A DNA stretch of 64,000 bases from Nocardioides malaquae (GTDB lineage Bacteria; Actinomycetota; Actinomycetes; Propionibacteriales; Nocardioidaceae), in NCBI RefSeq assembly GCF_015070385.1, contig NZ_JADCSA010000014.1, forward strand, positions 1-64,000, read 5' to 3'. The notes beneath the pieces are model-generated. The model did not search any database. It had not been told where the DNA came from and worked only from the letters and a program-made list of their open reading frames with translations. This document shows positions 49,630 through 57,872 of this stretch, one piece after another (the stretch's first letter is position 1; each line of letters starts with the position of its first letter). The translations under genes and the position numbers were made by a program.

Positions 49630-52600
49630 GTGAAGCCCTTGGACCCTGCGCTCGTCCCCCACCTCCTCCCGGCTCGAGGCCCCCTGCTCACGGGGGTCGT
49701 CGCGGGGACGGCGCAGGGTCTGCTGGCCGTGGCCCAGGCCTGGGCGGTGGGTGCTCTCATCGTCCGACTGGTGACCGACCCTTCGGGCGACGGCTGGCAC
49801 TCCCCCGCCCTGTGGCTGGCCGTCGTGCTCGTCGCCCGGGCTGCGGCCGGCTACGTCGTCGACGTGAGTGCGGCCCGCGCGTCGGCCCGCGTCTCCACGG
49901 TCCTGCGGCGTCGACTGCTGGAGTCGGCCGCCCGGCTCGACGTGCTGCAGCTCTCGCGGCACCGCACCGGCGAGATGACCGCGCTGGCCACCCGTGGCAT
50001 GGCCGCGGTCGAGCCCTACCTGACCCGCTACCTGCCCTCGCTCGTGCTGGCTGCGGTGCTGCCCGCGGCCACGATCGCGACGATCTTCTACCTCGACTGG
50101 GTCTCCGGCCTCGTCGTCGTGCTCACCCTCCCCCTGGTGCCGGTCTTCGCGATCCTGATCGGGCTCAACACGAAGGACCGCGCCGAGCGTCAGTGGCGCG
50201 AGATGGCGACCCTGTCGGGCCACTTCCTCGACGTCGTGCGTGGCCTGCCGACCCTGGTGGCCCACCGTCGGGCCAACGCCCAGTCGCGCACGATCCGTCA
50301 GGTCACCGACCGCTACCGCCGCGCCACGCTCGACACCTTGAAGATCGCCTTCGTCTCCTCGGCCGCCCTCGAGTTCATCGCCACCCTCTCGGTCGCCCTC
50401 GTCGCCGTGGTGGTCGGCCTGCGGCTGGCAAACGACGGCATCGACTTCGAGACCGCCCTGATCGTCTTGCTGCTCGCGCCGGAGGCCTACTGGCCGTGGC
50501 GTCGGGTCGGGGCGGAGTTCCACGCCGCGGCTGAGGGCACGGCCACCTTCGCCACCGCCACCGCCCTGCTCACCGCGGACACTGACGACGTCGTGGGTGC
50601 CCGCGGCGAAGGCGCCGACGCCCCGTCGTCAGACGGGGCGCCCCTGAAGCGCGGGGTCCGTCTGGAGTCGGTCGGCTTCACCTACCCGGGCCGACGAGAC
50701 CCGGCACTCGCCCCGCTGAACGCCTCCCTGCCGGCGCGGGGTCTGGTCGCCGTGGTCGGTCCCTCGGGGGCCGGCAAGTCGACGCTGCTGCACCTGTTGA
50801 CCGGGGAGCTCACCCCCACCACCGGCGCCGTCGAGGTCGACGGGGTGCCGCTCTCCGACGTCGCTCCGACCCGCTGGCACGCCGGGGTGGCGACCGCTCC
50901 GCAACGGCCCTGGCTGACCGCCGGCACGATCGCCGAGAACCTGCTGGTCGGGCGCCCCGACGCCGACACCCAGGATCTCTGGAACGCTCTCGACTCCGTC
51001 GACCTGCGCGGCGTCGTGAGCGCCCTGCCCGCGGGCCTCGACACGCCTCTGGGCGAGGACGGCGCCGGCCTCTCCGCCGGACAACGCGCCCGCCTGGGGC
51101 TGGCCCGCGTCGTGCTCGCCGCGCGGCCGGTGGTGCTGCTCGACGAGCCCAGCGCCCACCTCGACACCGAGTCGGAGGCCGTGCTGCTGCGTACGCTCCG
51201 GCGCCTCGCCGACGACGCCCTCGTCGTCGTGGTGGCCCACCGCAGTGCCGTGGTCGACGCCGCCGACCAGGTGCTCGAGGTGGCCCCCTCCCCCGTCGCT
51301 GCCACGACCCCGGTGCTTGACGCGTCCACCGCGCTCGACGTGACCGCGGTGGCCGACACCGGTCCCGGCAGCCAGGGAGCGAGCCGGGGTGCCCGCGTCA
51401 CGACCACCGACGACGGTGATCTCGAGCCGGCGCGCTGGGGCGTGCGTACCGGGACCGTGCTCGGCGCGCTCTCCGTCGCCTCCGGCGTGGCGTTGACCGC
51501 CACCGCTGCCTGGCTCATCACTCGGGCCTCGGAGCACCCACCCGTGATGTACCTCATCGTCGCGATCGTCGGCGTGCGGACCTTCGGTCTGGGCCGCCCG
51601 GTGCTGCGGTACGCGGAGCGCCTGGTCTCCCACGACGCCGCGTTCCGGCTGCTGGCCGAGCGGCGGGCCCAGGTCTACGACGCCCTCGTGCCGCTGGTGC
51701 CCGGACGTCTGGGAGTGCGCCGCGGTGACCTGTTGACCAGCGTCGTCGACGACGTGGACGCCCTCGTCGACGACCAGCTCCGGGTCCGGCAGCCGCGGGC
51801 CACCGCTGCCCTCGTGGTGGCGTTGGCGTTGGTCTTCGCCTTCTTCGTGCACCCGTGGGGTGCGGTCGCCGTGGCAGTCGTGAGCGCGGCCGGTCTCGCC
51901 GCACACCTGCTCACGCTGGCCCGGGTGCGCGCGGCCGAGGGCGACTTCGTCGCGGCGCGCGCGGAGGTCTCCACCCAGGTCGAGGCCTACCTGCACAGCC
52001 TGCGGCAGTGGGTGCTGTGGCAGGCCGAGTCGACCGCCCTGGCCCGCGTCGACGCCGCCTCCGAGCGTCTCGGCGTCGCCAGCCGACGCTCCGCCCGGGC
52101 CTCCGCGCTGGGCCACGCCCTGGTCCTGCTCTCCTGCGGGTTCGGACTGGCCGGCACCGCGGCGTTGATGGCCCCACCCCTCCAGCTCGGACAGCTCTCG
52201 CCGGCGATGACGGCCCTCCTGGTCATGTTGCCGCTGGCGATGGTCGATGTCTTCGGCCCCCTGGTCGACGCCGCTCCCGTGGCGGTGCGGACCCAGGCGG
52301 CAGCCGCCCGACTCGAGGCGCTCACCCGGCGGGAACCGGCTGTGGCCGTCGCGCCGGGCCTGGCCCCGGAGCCGCTCTCGGCGCACCCCGACGGCGCCGT
52401 CGTCAGGGCCGACCTCGGGTGGGGCGACGAACCCGCCGTCCGCGGCCTCGACCTCGACCTGCCGGCCGGGGCCCGGGTCGGGCTGGTCGGCCCGAGCGGC
52501 TGCGGCAAGTCGACCGTCGCCGCAGGGTTGATGCGCTTCCTCGACCCGACGGCCGGGCAGGTGACCTGGGACGACACCGACGCCCGAGGGCTCCACCCCG

Positions 52601-53067
52601 ACACGATCCGGGAGCGGGTCGGCCTCGTCGACGACGACCCCTACGTCTTCACCTCGACCGTGCTGGAGAACGTACGCCTCGCGCGGCCCGACGCCGACGA
52701 CCACGACGTGCTCGCGGCCCTCGAGCGCGCACGTCTGGGCGCGTGGGTCGCGGCCCTCCCCCACGGCGCGGAGACGATGGTGGGTGAAGGTCACGCGCAC
52801 GTCTCCGGTGGGGAACGAGCTCGCCTGGCGTTGGCCAGGGCGCTGCTGGCCGACCAGCCGGTGCTGGTGCTCGACGAGCCGACCGCGCACCTGGACACCG
52901 AGACCGCCCGAGCGGTGAGTGCCGAGCTGCTGGAGCAGCACGGACGCAGCATCCTGTGGATCACCCACGGCCGCGTGGGCCTGGACGCCATGGACCACGT
53001 GGTGGTCCTCGACGCCGCGGGGCAGGCGCCTCGGCTGCTGCCCCGCGACGGCGTCAGCGTGGGGTGA
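49630..53067 (+). CDS. cydDC: Fused CydD-CydC ABC exporter
   Basis: Single 1145-residue polypeptide combining both halves of the heterodimeric thiol exporter needed to assemble bd oxidase. Half 1 (CydD): six-segment region, Walker A VVGPSGAGKSTLLHLL near 376-384, signature LSAGQRARLGLARVV, Walker B VVLLDEPSAHLD. Half 2 (CydC) from about residue 590: membrane region from TGTVLGALSVASGVALTATA, Walker A VGPSGCGKSTVAAGL near 954-962, signature VSGGERARLALARALL, VLVLDEPTAHLD. GTG 49630 lies four bases after the cydB stop. Fusion is common in actinobacteria. Confidence 0.95.
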   Translation: MKPLDPALVPHLLPARGPLLTGVVAGTAQGLLAVAQAWAVGALIVRLVTDPSGDGWHSPALWLAVVLVARAAAGYVVDVSAARASARVSTVLRRRLLESAARLDVLQLSRHRTGEMTALATRGMAAVEPYLTRYLPSLVLAAVLPAATIATIFYLDWVSGLVVVLTLPLVPVFAILIGLNTKDRAERQWREMATLSGHFLDVVRGLPTLVAHRRANAQSRTIRQVTDRYRRATLDTLKIAFVSSAALEFIATLSVALVAVVVGLRLANDGIDFETALIVLLLAPEAYWPWRRVGAEFHAAAEGTATFATATALLTADTDDVVGARGEGADAPSSDGAPLKRGVRLESVGFTYPGRRDPALAPLNASLPARGLVAVVGPSGAGKSTLLHLLTGELTPTTGAVEVDGVPLSDVAPTRWHAGVATAPQRPWLTAGTIAENLLVGRPDADTQDLWNALDSVDLRGVVSALPAGLDTPLGEDGAGLSAGQRARLGLARVVLAARPVVLLDEPSAHLDTESEAVLLRTLRRLADDALVVVVAHRSAVVDAADQVLEVAPSPVAATTPVLDASTALDVTAVADTGPGSQGASRGARVTTTDDGDLEPARWGVRTGTVLGALSVASGVALTATAAWLITRASEHPPVMYLIVAIVGVRTFGLGRPVLRYAERLVSHDAAFRLLAERRAQVYDALVPLVPGRLGVRRGDLLTSVVDDVDALVDDQLRVRQPRATAALVVALALVFAFFVHPWGAVAVAVVSAAGLAAHLLTLARVRAAEGDFVAARAEVSTQVEAYLHSLRQWVLWQAESTALARVDAASERLGVASRRSARASALGHALVLLSCGFGLAGTAALMAPPLQLGQLSPAMTALLVMLPLAMVDVFGPLVDAAPVAVRTQAAAARLEALTRREPAVAVAPGLAPEPLSAHPDGAVVRADLGWGDEPAVRGLDLDLPAGARVGLVGPSGCGKSTVAAGLMRFLDPTAGQVTWDDTDARGLHPDTIRERVGLVDDDPYVFTSTVLENVRLARPDADDHDVLAALERARLGAWVAALPHGAETMVGEGHAHVSGGERARLALARALLADQPVLVLDEPTAHLDTETARAVSAELLEQHGRSILWITHGRVGLDAMDHVVVLDAAGQAPRLLPRDGVSVG

Positions 53068-53070
53068 GGC

Positions 53071-54765
53071 TCAGGCCTCGATCACGACCGGCACGATCAT
53101 GGGCCGGCGACGGTGGGCCTTGTTGACCCAACGACCCACGACGCGCCGCACGGCCTGCTGCAGCTGGTAGGTGTCGGTCACGCCCTCGGCCATCGCGGTC
53201 TCGAGGGCTCGCACGATGCCGGGCTTGACGCTCTCGAAGACGGAGTCGTCCTCCGCGAACCCGCGCGAGTGCACCTCCGGTCCGCTGGAGACCTTGCCCG
53301 TGACCGAGTCGACCACCGTGATCACCGAGATGAAGCCCTCCTCGGCCAGGATCCGCCGGTCCTTGAGCGAGGCCTCGGTGATGTCACCACCGACGGTCGT
53401 GCCGTCGACGAAGACATAGCCGCAGTCGACCTTGCCGACCACGCGGGCCCGGCCGTCGACCAGGTCGACCACGACGCCGTCCTCAGCCATCACGATGTGG
53501 TCGTCGTCGATGCCGGTCGCCCGGGCCAGGTCGGCGTTGGCCTGCATGTGGCGGACCTCGCCGTGCACCGGCATCACGTTGCGGGGCTTGACGATGTTGT
53601 AGCAGTAGAGGAGCTCACCTGCACTGGCGTGGCCCGACACGTGCACCAGGGCGTTGCCCTTGTGCACCACGTTGGCGCCCAGCTTGGCCAGGCCGTTGAT
53701 CACGCGGTAGATCGAGGTCTCGTTGCCCGGGATGAGCGACGAGGCGAGGACGACGGTGTCGCCCTCCTCCAGGTGCACGAAGGAGTGGCTGCGCTGGGCG
53801 ATGCGGCTCAGCGCCGAGAGCGGCTCGCCCTGCGACCCGGTCGAGATGAGCACCTGACGCTCGGGCGGCAGCTTCGCCAGCTCCTTGGCGTCCACGATCA
53901 CGCCTGCCGGCACGTCGAGGTAGCCGAGCTCCTTGGCGATCTGCATGTTGCGCACCATCGAGCGGCCCACGTAGGCCACCTTGCGCCCGTGGGCGACCGC
54001 GGCGTCGAGCGCCTGCTGCACGCGGTGCACGTGGGAGGCGAAGCAGGCGACGATGATCCGCTGCTGCGACTTGTGGAAGACCCGGTCGAGCACCGGGCCG
54101 ATGTCCTTCTCGTGGGTGGTGAAGCCCGGCACCTCGGCGTTGGTGGAGTCGGTCAGGAAGAGGTCGACCCCCTCCTCACCCAGCCGGGCGAAGTGACGCA
54201 GGTCGGTGACGCGACCGTCGAGCGGCAGCTGGTCCATCTTGAAGTCGCCGGTGTGCAGCACCATGCCGGCGCCGGTGCGGATCGCGACCGCGAGGGCGTC
54301 GGGGATCGAGTGGTTGACCGCGACGAACTCCAGCTCGAAGGGGCCGAACGTGATCCGCTCGCCCTCCTTGACCACGTGGCGCACGGTCTCCTTGAGACGG
54401 TGCTCCTTCAGCTTGGAGCCCAGCAGCGCCAGCGTGAGCTCCGAGCCCACGAGGGGGATGGTGCCCCGCTCGCGCAGGAGGTAGGGCGTGGCGCCGATGT
54501 GGTCCTCGTGACCGTGGGTCAGCACCAGGGCCTCGACGTCGTCGAGACGGTCCCTGATGGAGGCGAAGTCGGGCAGGATCAGGTCGACGCCGGGGTGGTG
54601 CTCCTCGGGGAAGAGCACCCCGCAGTCGACGATCAGCAGACGACCGTCGTACTCGAAGACGGTCATGTTGCGACCGACCTCTCCCAGACCACCCAGGGCG
54701 ACGACGCGCAGGGCGCCCTTCGCGAGCGGCGGGGCGGCGTCCAGTTCAGGGTGGGGATGCGACAT
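53071..54765 (-). CDS. rnj: Ribonuclease J
   Basis: Metallo-beta-lactamase-fold 5'-3' exonuclease and endonuclease for mRNA decay and rRNA maturation. The 564 residues show LTHGHEDHIGATPYLLRE (zinc ligands His84, His86, Asp88, His89), VNHSIPDALAVAIRT, LHTGDFKMDQ, TDSTNAEVPGFT, the beta-CASP domain (VACFASHVHRVQQAL, LISTGSQGEPLSAL) and a C-terminal domain. ATG 54765 has GAGGAA overlapping the dapA stop. dapA-rnj is the order also seen in M. tuberculosis. It converges with cydDC, three bases between stops. Confidence 0.97.
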   Translation of the reverse strand: MSHPHPELDAAPPLAKGALRVVALGGLGEVGRNMTVFEYDGRLLIVDCGVLFPEEHHPGVDLILPDFASIRDRLDDVEALVLTHGHEDHIGATPYLLRERGTIPLVGSELTLALLGSKLKEHRLKETVRHVVKEGERITFGPFELEFVAVNHSIPDALAVAIRTGAGMVLHTGDFKMDQLPLDGRVTDLRHFARLGEEGVDLFLTDSTNAEVPGFTTHEKDIGPVLDRVFHKSQQRIIVACFASHVHRVQQALDAAVAHGRKVAYVGRSMVRNMQIAKELGYLDVPAGVIVDAKELAKLPPERQVLISTGSQGEPLSALSRIAQRSHSFVHLEEGDTVVLASSLIPGNETSIYRVINGLAKLGANVVHKGNALVHVSGHASAGELLYCYNIVKPRNVMPVHGEVRHMQANADLARATGIDDDHIVMAEDGVVVDLVDGRARVVGKVDCGYVFVDGTTVGGDITEASLKDRRILAEEGFISVITVVDSVTGKVSSGPEVHSRGFAEDDSVFESVKPGIVRALETAMAEGVTDTYQLQQAVRRVVGRWVNKAHRRRPMIVPVVIEA

Positions 54766-54773
54766 GCAGTTCC

Positions 54774-55670
54774 TCAGATCAGGCCTGCGGCGGTGAGTCC
54801 GGCGCGCAGGGCTTCGTGTTCGGCCTCGTCCAGCGGCACCAGGGGCCCGCGGACGTTGCGGTTGTCGAGGATGCCCTGCAGCTGCAGGGCTCCCTTGGCG
54901 GTGGTGGCGCCGTAGTTGGTGACGCCCATGACGGCGTCGAACGCCGGGACCAACCGGCGGAAGATCTCGAGGGCGCCCGGGTGGTCACCGGCCAGGAAGG
55001 TGTCGATCATCGTCGCCAGCGGGCGCGCCGCGGCGTGGGCGACGACCGAGACCAGGCCGCACCCGCCGTGGGCGAGGAAGCTGAGGGTGGCGACGTCATC
55101 GCCCGAGTAGACGGCGTAACCCATGTCGACGAGCCGGGTGACGCGCACCATGTCACCGTGGGCGTCCTTGACGGCGACGACCTTGTCGGACTCGATCGCC
55201 CGGGCGTAGGTCTCCATGTCGATGGTGAGGCCGGTGCGTCCCGGCACGTCGTAGAGCATCACCGGCAGGTCGGTGGCATCGATGACGGAGCGGAAGTGGT
55301 GCTGCACCCCGGCCGGCGACGGCTTGTTGTAGTAGGGCGTGACCAGCAGGACTCCGTCGACCCCGACCTTGGCGGCGTTGCGGGCCAGCTCCACCGAGTG
55401 GTGGGTGGCGTTGGTGCCGACGCCGGCGATGATGGTGGCGCGGTCACCCACCGCGTCCTTCACGGCCGCGAGGATCTGCGCGTCCTCCTCCACGGTGGTC
55501 GTGGGCGACTCACCGGTCGTGCCGGAGACGACCACGCCGTCAGAGCCGTTCTCCACCAGGTGGGCGGCGATGCGGGCGGTGCCGTCCAGGTCGACCGAGC
55601 CGTCGTCCTTGAACGCGGTGGCCATGGCCGGCAGCAGACGTCCGAAGGGCGCGACGGGTGCGGAGTTCAT
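54774..55670 (-). CDS. dapA: 4-hydroxy-tetrahydrodipicolinate synthase
   Basis: First enzyme of the lysine/diaminopimelate branch, condensing pyruvate with aspartate semialdehyde. The 298 residues have GTTGESPTTTVEE (residues 50-62), the catalytic Tyr140 in MLYDVPGRTGLTID and the Schiff-base Lys168 in VVAVKDAHGD. Supplies cell-wall diaminopimelate. Confidence 0.96.
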   Translation of the reverse strand: MNSAPVAPFGRLLPAMATAFKDDGSVDLDGTARIAAHLVENGSDGVVVSGTTGESPTTTVEEDAQILAAVKDAVGDRATIIAGVGTNATHHSVELARNAAKVGVDGVLLVTPYYNKPSPAGVQHHFRSVIDATDLPVMLYDVPGRTGLTIDMETYARAIESDKVVAVKDAHGDMVRVTRLVDMGYAVYSGDDVATLSFLAHGGCGLVSVVAHAAARPLATMIDTFLAGDHPGALEIFRRLVPAFDAVMGVTNYGATTAKGALQLQGILDNRNVRGPLVPLDEAEHEALRAGLTAAGLI

Positions 55671-55752
55671 GAGGGCAAGGTTATCGTCCCGGCGCCCCGG
55701 CCCTCCGTCGGGACGACCGGCGTGGTCACCCTGCGTGTCGGAGCCTCCGTCA

Positions 55753-56679
55753 TCACCTCACGGCAGGCGCAACCTGGTCCGCCACCAGACGCAGGTGGTC
55801 GAGGTCGGCGAGGTCGAGCACCTGCAGGTAGACCCGCTCGGTGCCGAGCTCGGCGAACCGACCGATCTTGTCGACGACCTCCTCGGGCGTACCGGCCAGC
55901 CCGTTGGCGCGCAGCTCGTCGACCTCGCGACCGATGGTGGCCGCGCGGCGCGCGATCTCGGTCTCGTCCTCACCGACGCAGAGCACCAAGGCGTTGGACC
56001 ACGTCATCGTGGAGGGGTCCCGGTCGATCTTCTCGCAGGCCCGCGACACCCGGTCGAACTGTTCGCGCGTCTCGGTCTCGTCGACGAAGGGCAGGTTGAA
56101 CTCGTCGGCGAACCGGGCCGCGAGCGCGGGCGTACGACGCTTGCCCCGCCCACCGATCAGGACCGGCGGCTTCTCCTGCGTGGGCTTCGGCAGGGCCGGG
56201 GAGTCGGCGAGCTGGTAGTGGGCGCCGTCGAAGGAGTATGTCTCCCCCATCGGCGTGGCCCACAGGCCGGTGACCAGCTCGAGCTGCTCGGCGTAGCGGT
56301 CGAACCGCTCCTTGGTGTCGGGGAAGGGGATGCCGTAGGCGGTGTGCTCCTCGGTGAACCAGCCGGCCCCCAGGCCGAGCTCCACGCGCCCGCCGCTCAT
56401 CTGGTCGACCTGCGCCACCTGGATGGCCAGCACGCCGGGGTGGCGGAAGGTCGCCGAGGTCATGAGGGTGCCGAGTCGGATGGTGCTCGTGTCCCGGGCG
56501 AGGCCGGCGAGGGTGGTCCAGGCGTCCGTCGGCCCGGGCAAGCCGTCACCACCCATCGTCAGGTAGTGGTCAGAGCGGAAGAAGGCTCCGAAGCCGAGCC
56601 GCTCGGCCTCCAGGGCCACGGCGAGGAGGTCGTCGTACGTGGCGCCCTGCTGGGGTTCGGTGAAGATGCGCAGCTCCAT
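55753..56679 (-). CDS. LLM-class F420-dependent oxidoreductase
   Basis: TIM-barrel flavin/F420 oxidoreductase of 308 residues, substrate unknown. GFGAFFRSDHYLTMGGDGLP, the cofactor region TSTIRLGTLMTSATFRHPGV, GLGAGWFTEEHTAYGIPFP and PPVLIGGRGKRRTPALAARF are the luciferase-like hallmarks. The subgroup is the TIGR03560-like F420 family common in actinobacteria. ATG 56679 is chosen because conserved sequence (MELRIFTEPQ) begins there. Confidence 0.88.
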   Translation of the reverse strand: MELRIFTEPQQGATYDDLLAVALEAERLGFGAFFRSDHYLTMGGDGLPGPTDAWTTLAGLARDTSTIRLGTLMTSATFRHPGVLAIQVAQVDQMSGGRVELGLGAGWFTEEHTAYGIPFPDTKERFDRYAEQLELVTGLWATPMGETYSFDGAHYQLADSPALPKPTQEKPPVLIGGRGKRRTPALAARFADEFNLPFVDETETREQFDRVSRACEKIDRDPSTMTWSNALVLCVGEDETEIARRAATIGREVDELRANGLAGTPEEVVDKIGRFAELGTERVYLQVLDLADLDHLRLVADQVAPAVR

Positions 56680-56718
56680 GCCCCCACCTTGCCCCATGGG
56701 CCGTGGTCGATGAAGTCC

Positions 56719-56813
56719 GGGCCACAGCTGCGGAGGTTCGCCGACTCATGGGCCCAGTTACGGCCCAATCGCCGCGCAGCTGGATCCAACTTCCGCGCCA
56801 GTGGCCCCTGTGC
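56719..56813. repeat. Left ~95-bp repeat unit flanking the DUF559 gene
   Basis: The unit begins with GGGCCACAGCTGCGGAGGTT (56719-56738 and a few bases beyond) and ends with AACTTCCGCGCCAGTGGCCC (56788-56807 and on to 56813). The two ends are imperfect inverted repeats of each other. A matching unit with the same layout lies at 57744-57836. Confidence 0.7.
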
Positions 56814-56856
56814 ACGACACCCGCCACCAAGCCCGAAAAAGCGTCAGGCTGAGGGA

Positions 56857-57813
56857 ATGGACCCGGTCGACGTGCTGCGCAGGCTCGGTGGCATCGCGAC
56901 CTACCAGGAGATCCTCGGCCCCTGCACTCGCAAGCAGCTCCGCCACGCCGTGGCCCAAGGGCAGGTGATTCATGCGCGCCGTGACCGGTACGCCCTCGTC
57001 GACACGGAGGCCACCCGCCTCACCGCTGCTCGGGCCGGTGGCGTCCTCTCGCACCTCAGCGCTGCCGCGTGGTGGGGCTGGAAGGTCAAGCACCCGCCGC
57101 TGCGCACGACGGTGACCATTGGTCCGCACGGTCACCGACCCGGTGGCGAGGTCGACGTCCGGTGGAGTCAACTGGCTGACGCGGAGGTTCACCGCCACGT
57201 CAGCCGCCCGGTCCGAACCGTCCTGGACTGTGCCCGGGCGCTCCCCTTCGACGAGGCACTCGCCGTCGCCGACTCAGCGCTGCGTTCGGGCCTGGTGGCG
57301 CCCCATGAGCTGCAGGTCGCAGCTGCGACCCTGCCCCGGACCGGGCGGACCCGCGCTCTCCGGGTCGTCGAAGCGGCCGACGCCCGGGCGGCGAACCCGT
57401 TCGAGTCCGTGGTCCGGGCCGTGGCCCTGGACGTGCCCGGCCTGCGGGTGGAACCCCAGGGCAAGGTCCCCGGAGTGGGCCGCGTCGACTTGCTGGATGA
57501 GTCGTTGGGCCTGGCCGTGGAGGCGGACTCCTTCGAGCACCACGGCACCTTGGCCGGCCTCCGACGCGACGTGCGGCGCTACACGGAGCTGACCAGGCGG
57601 GGCCTCACCGTGATCCGGTTCCTGTGGGAGGAAGCCATGTTCGACCAGACTCGGGTGCACGCCGTGCTGGTAGATGCCGTCGCCCACTGCGCCGCTGTCC
57701 GGGCCGCCCTCGGTCCGCTCGACCTCCGCGACTCGCGCTGGACGGGCCACACCGGCGGAAGTTCGCGGTCCGAGCCTTGGACTTCAGGCGAGGTGCCGCG
57801 CTGGGCGGGGTGA
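56857..57813 (+). CDS. AbiEi-like HTH plus DUF559 (Vsr-like nuclease fold) protein
   Basis: 318 residues. The N terminus (VLRRLGGIATYQEILGPCTR, then KQLRHAVAQGQVIHARRDRY) is a winged helix of the AbiEi-antitoxin type. The C-terminal part (VGRVDLLDESLGLAVEADSF, RRDVRRYTELTRRGLTVIRF) is a DUF559/PD-(D/E)xK-like nuclease fold with VDLL, VEADS and the strand-turn VIRF. Such genes are frequent in actinobacteria without a toxin partner, and their role is unknown. ATG 56857 has GAGGGA close upstream. The gene is bracketed by two repeat units, the right one overlapping its 3' end. Confidence 0.75.
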   Translation: MDPVDVLRRLGGIATYQEILGPCTRKQLRHAVAQGQVIHARRDRYALVDTEATRLTAARAGGVLSHLSAAAWWGWKVKHPPLRTTVTIGPHGHRPGGEVDVRWSQLADAEVHRHVSRPVRTVLDCARALPFDEALAVADSALRSGLVAPHELQVAAATLPRTGRTRALRVVEAADARAANPFESVVRAVALDVPGLRVEPQGKVPGVGRVDLLDESLGLAVEADSFEHHGTLAGLRRDVRRYTELTRRGLTVIRFLWEEAMFDQTRVHAVLVDAVAHCAAVRAALGPLDLRDSRWTGHTGGSSRSEPWTSGEVPRWAG

Positions 57814-57836
57814 ACTTCCGCGCTCGTGGCCTGTGC
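57744..57836. repeat. Right ~93-bp repeat unit, overlapping the DUF559 gene end
   Basis: The unit begins with GGGCCACACCGGCGGAAGTT (57744-57763) and ends with AACTTCCGCGCTCGTGGCC (57813-57831 and on to 57836), again inverted ends. Its first 25 bases match the left unit at 21 positions, and its end matches with two substitutions and a two-base gap. The first arm is coding sequence for the DUF559 protein's tail. Confidence 0.7.
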
Positions 57837-57872
57837 GGGGATCCGTGACCGGGCGCGGCCTAGGCTCAAGCC

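Noticed and set aside
47361-49760. Open frame of about 800 codons opposite cydA and cydB
   Set aside because: Low-complexity His/Asp/Gly/Glu translation, antisense of bd oxidase genes.
50629-52998. Open frame of about 790 codons opposite cydDC
   Set aside because: Antisense shadow of a protein with clear ABC motifs.
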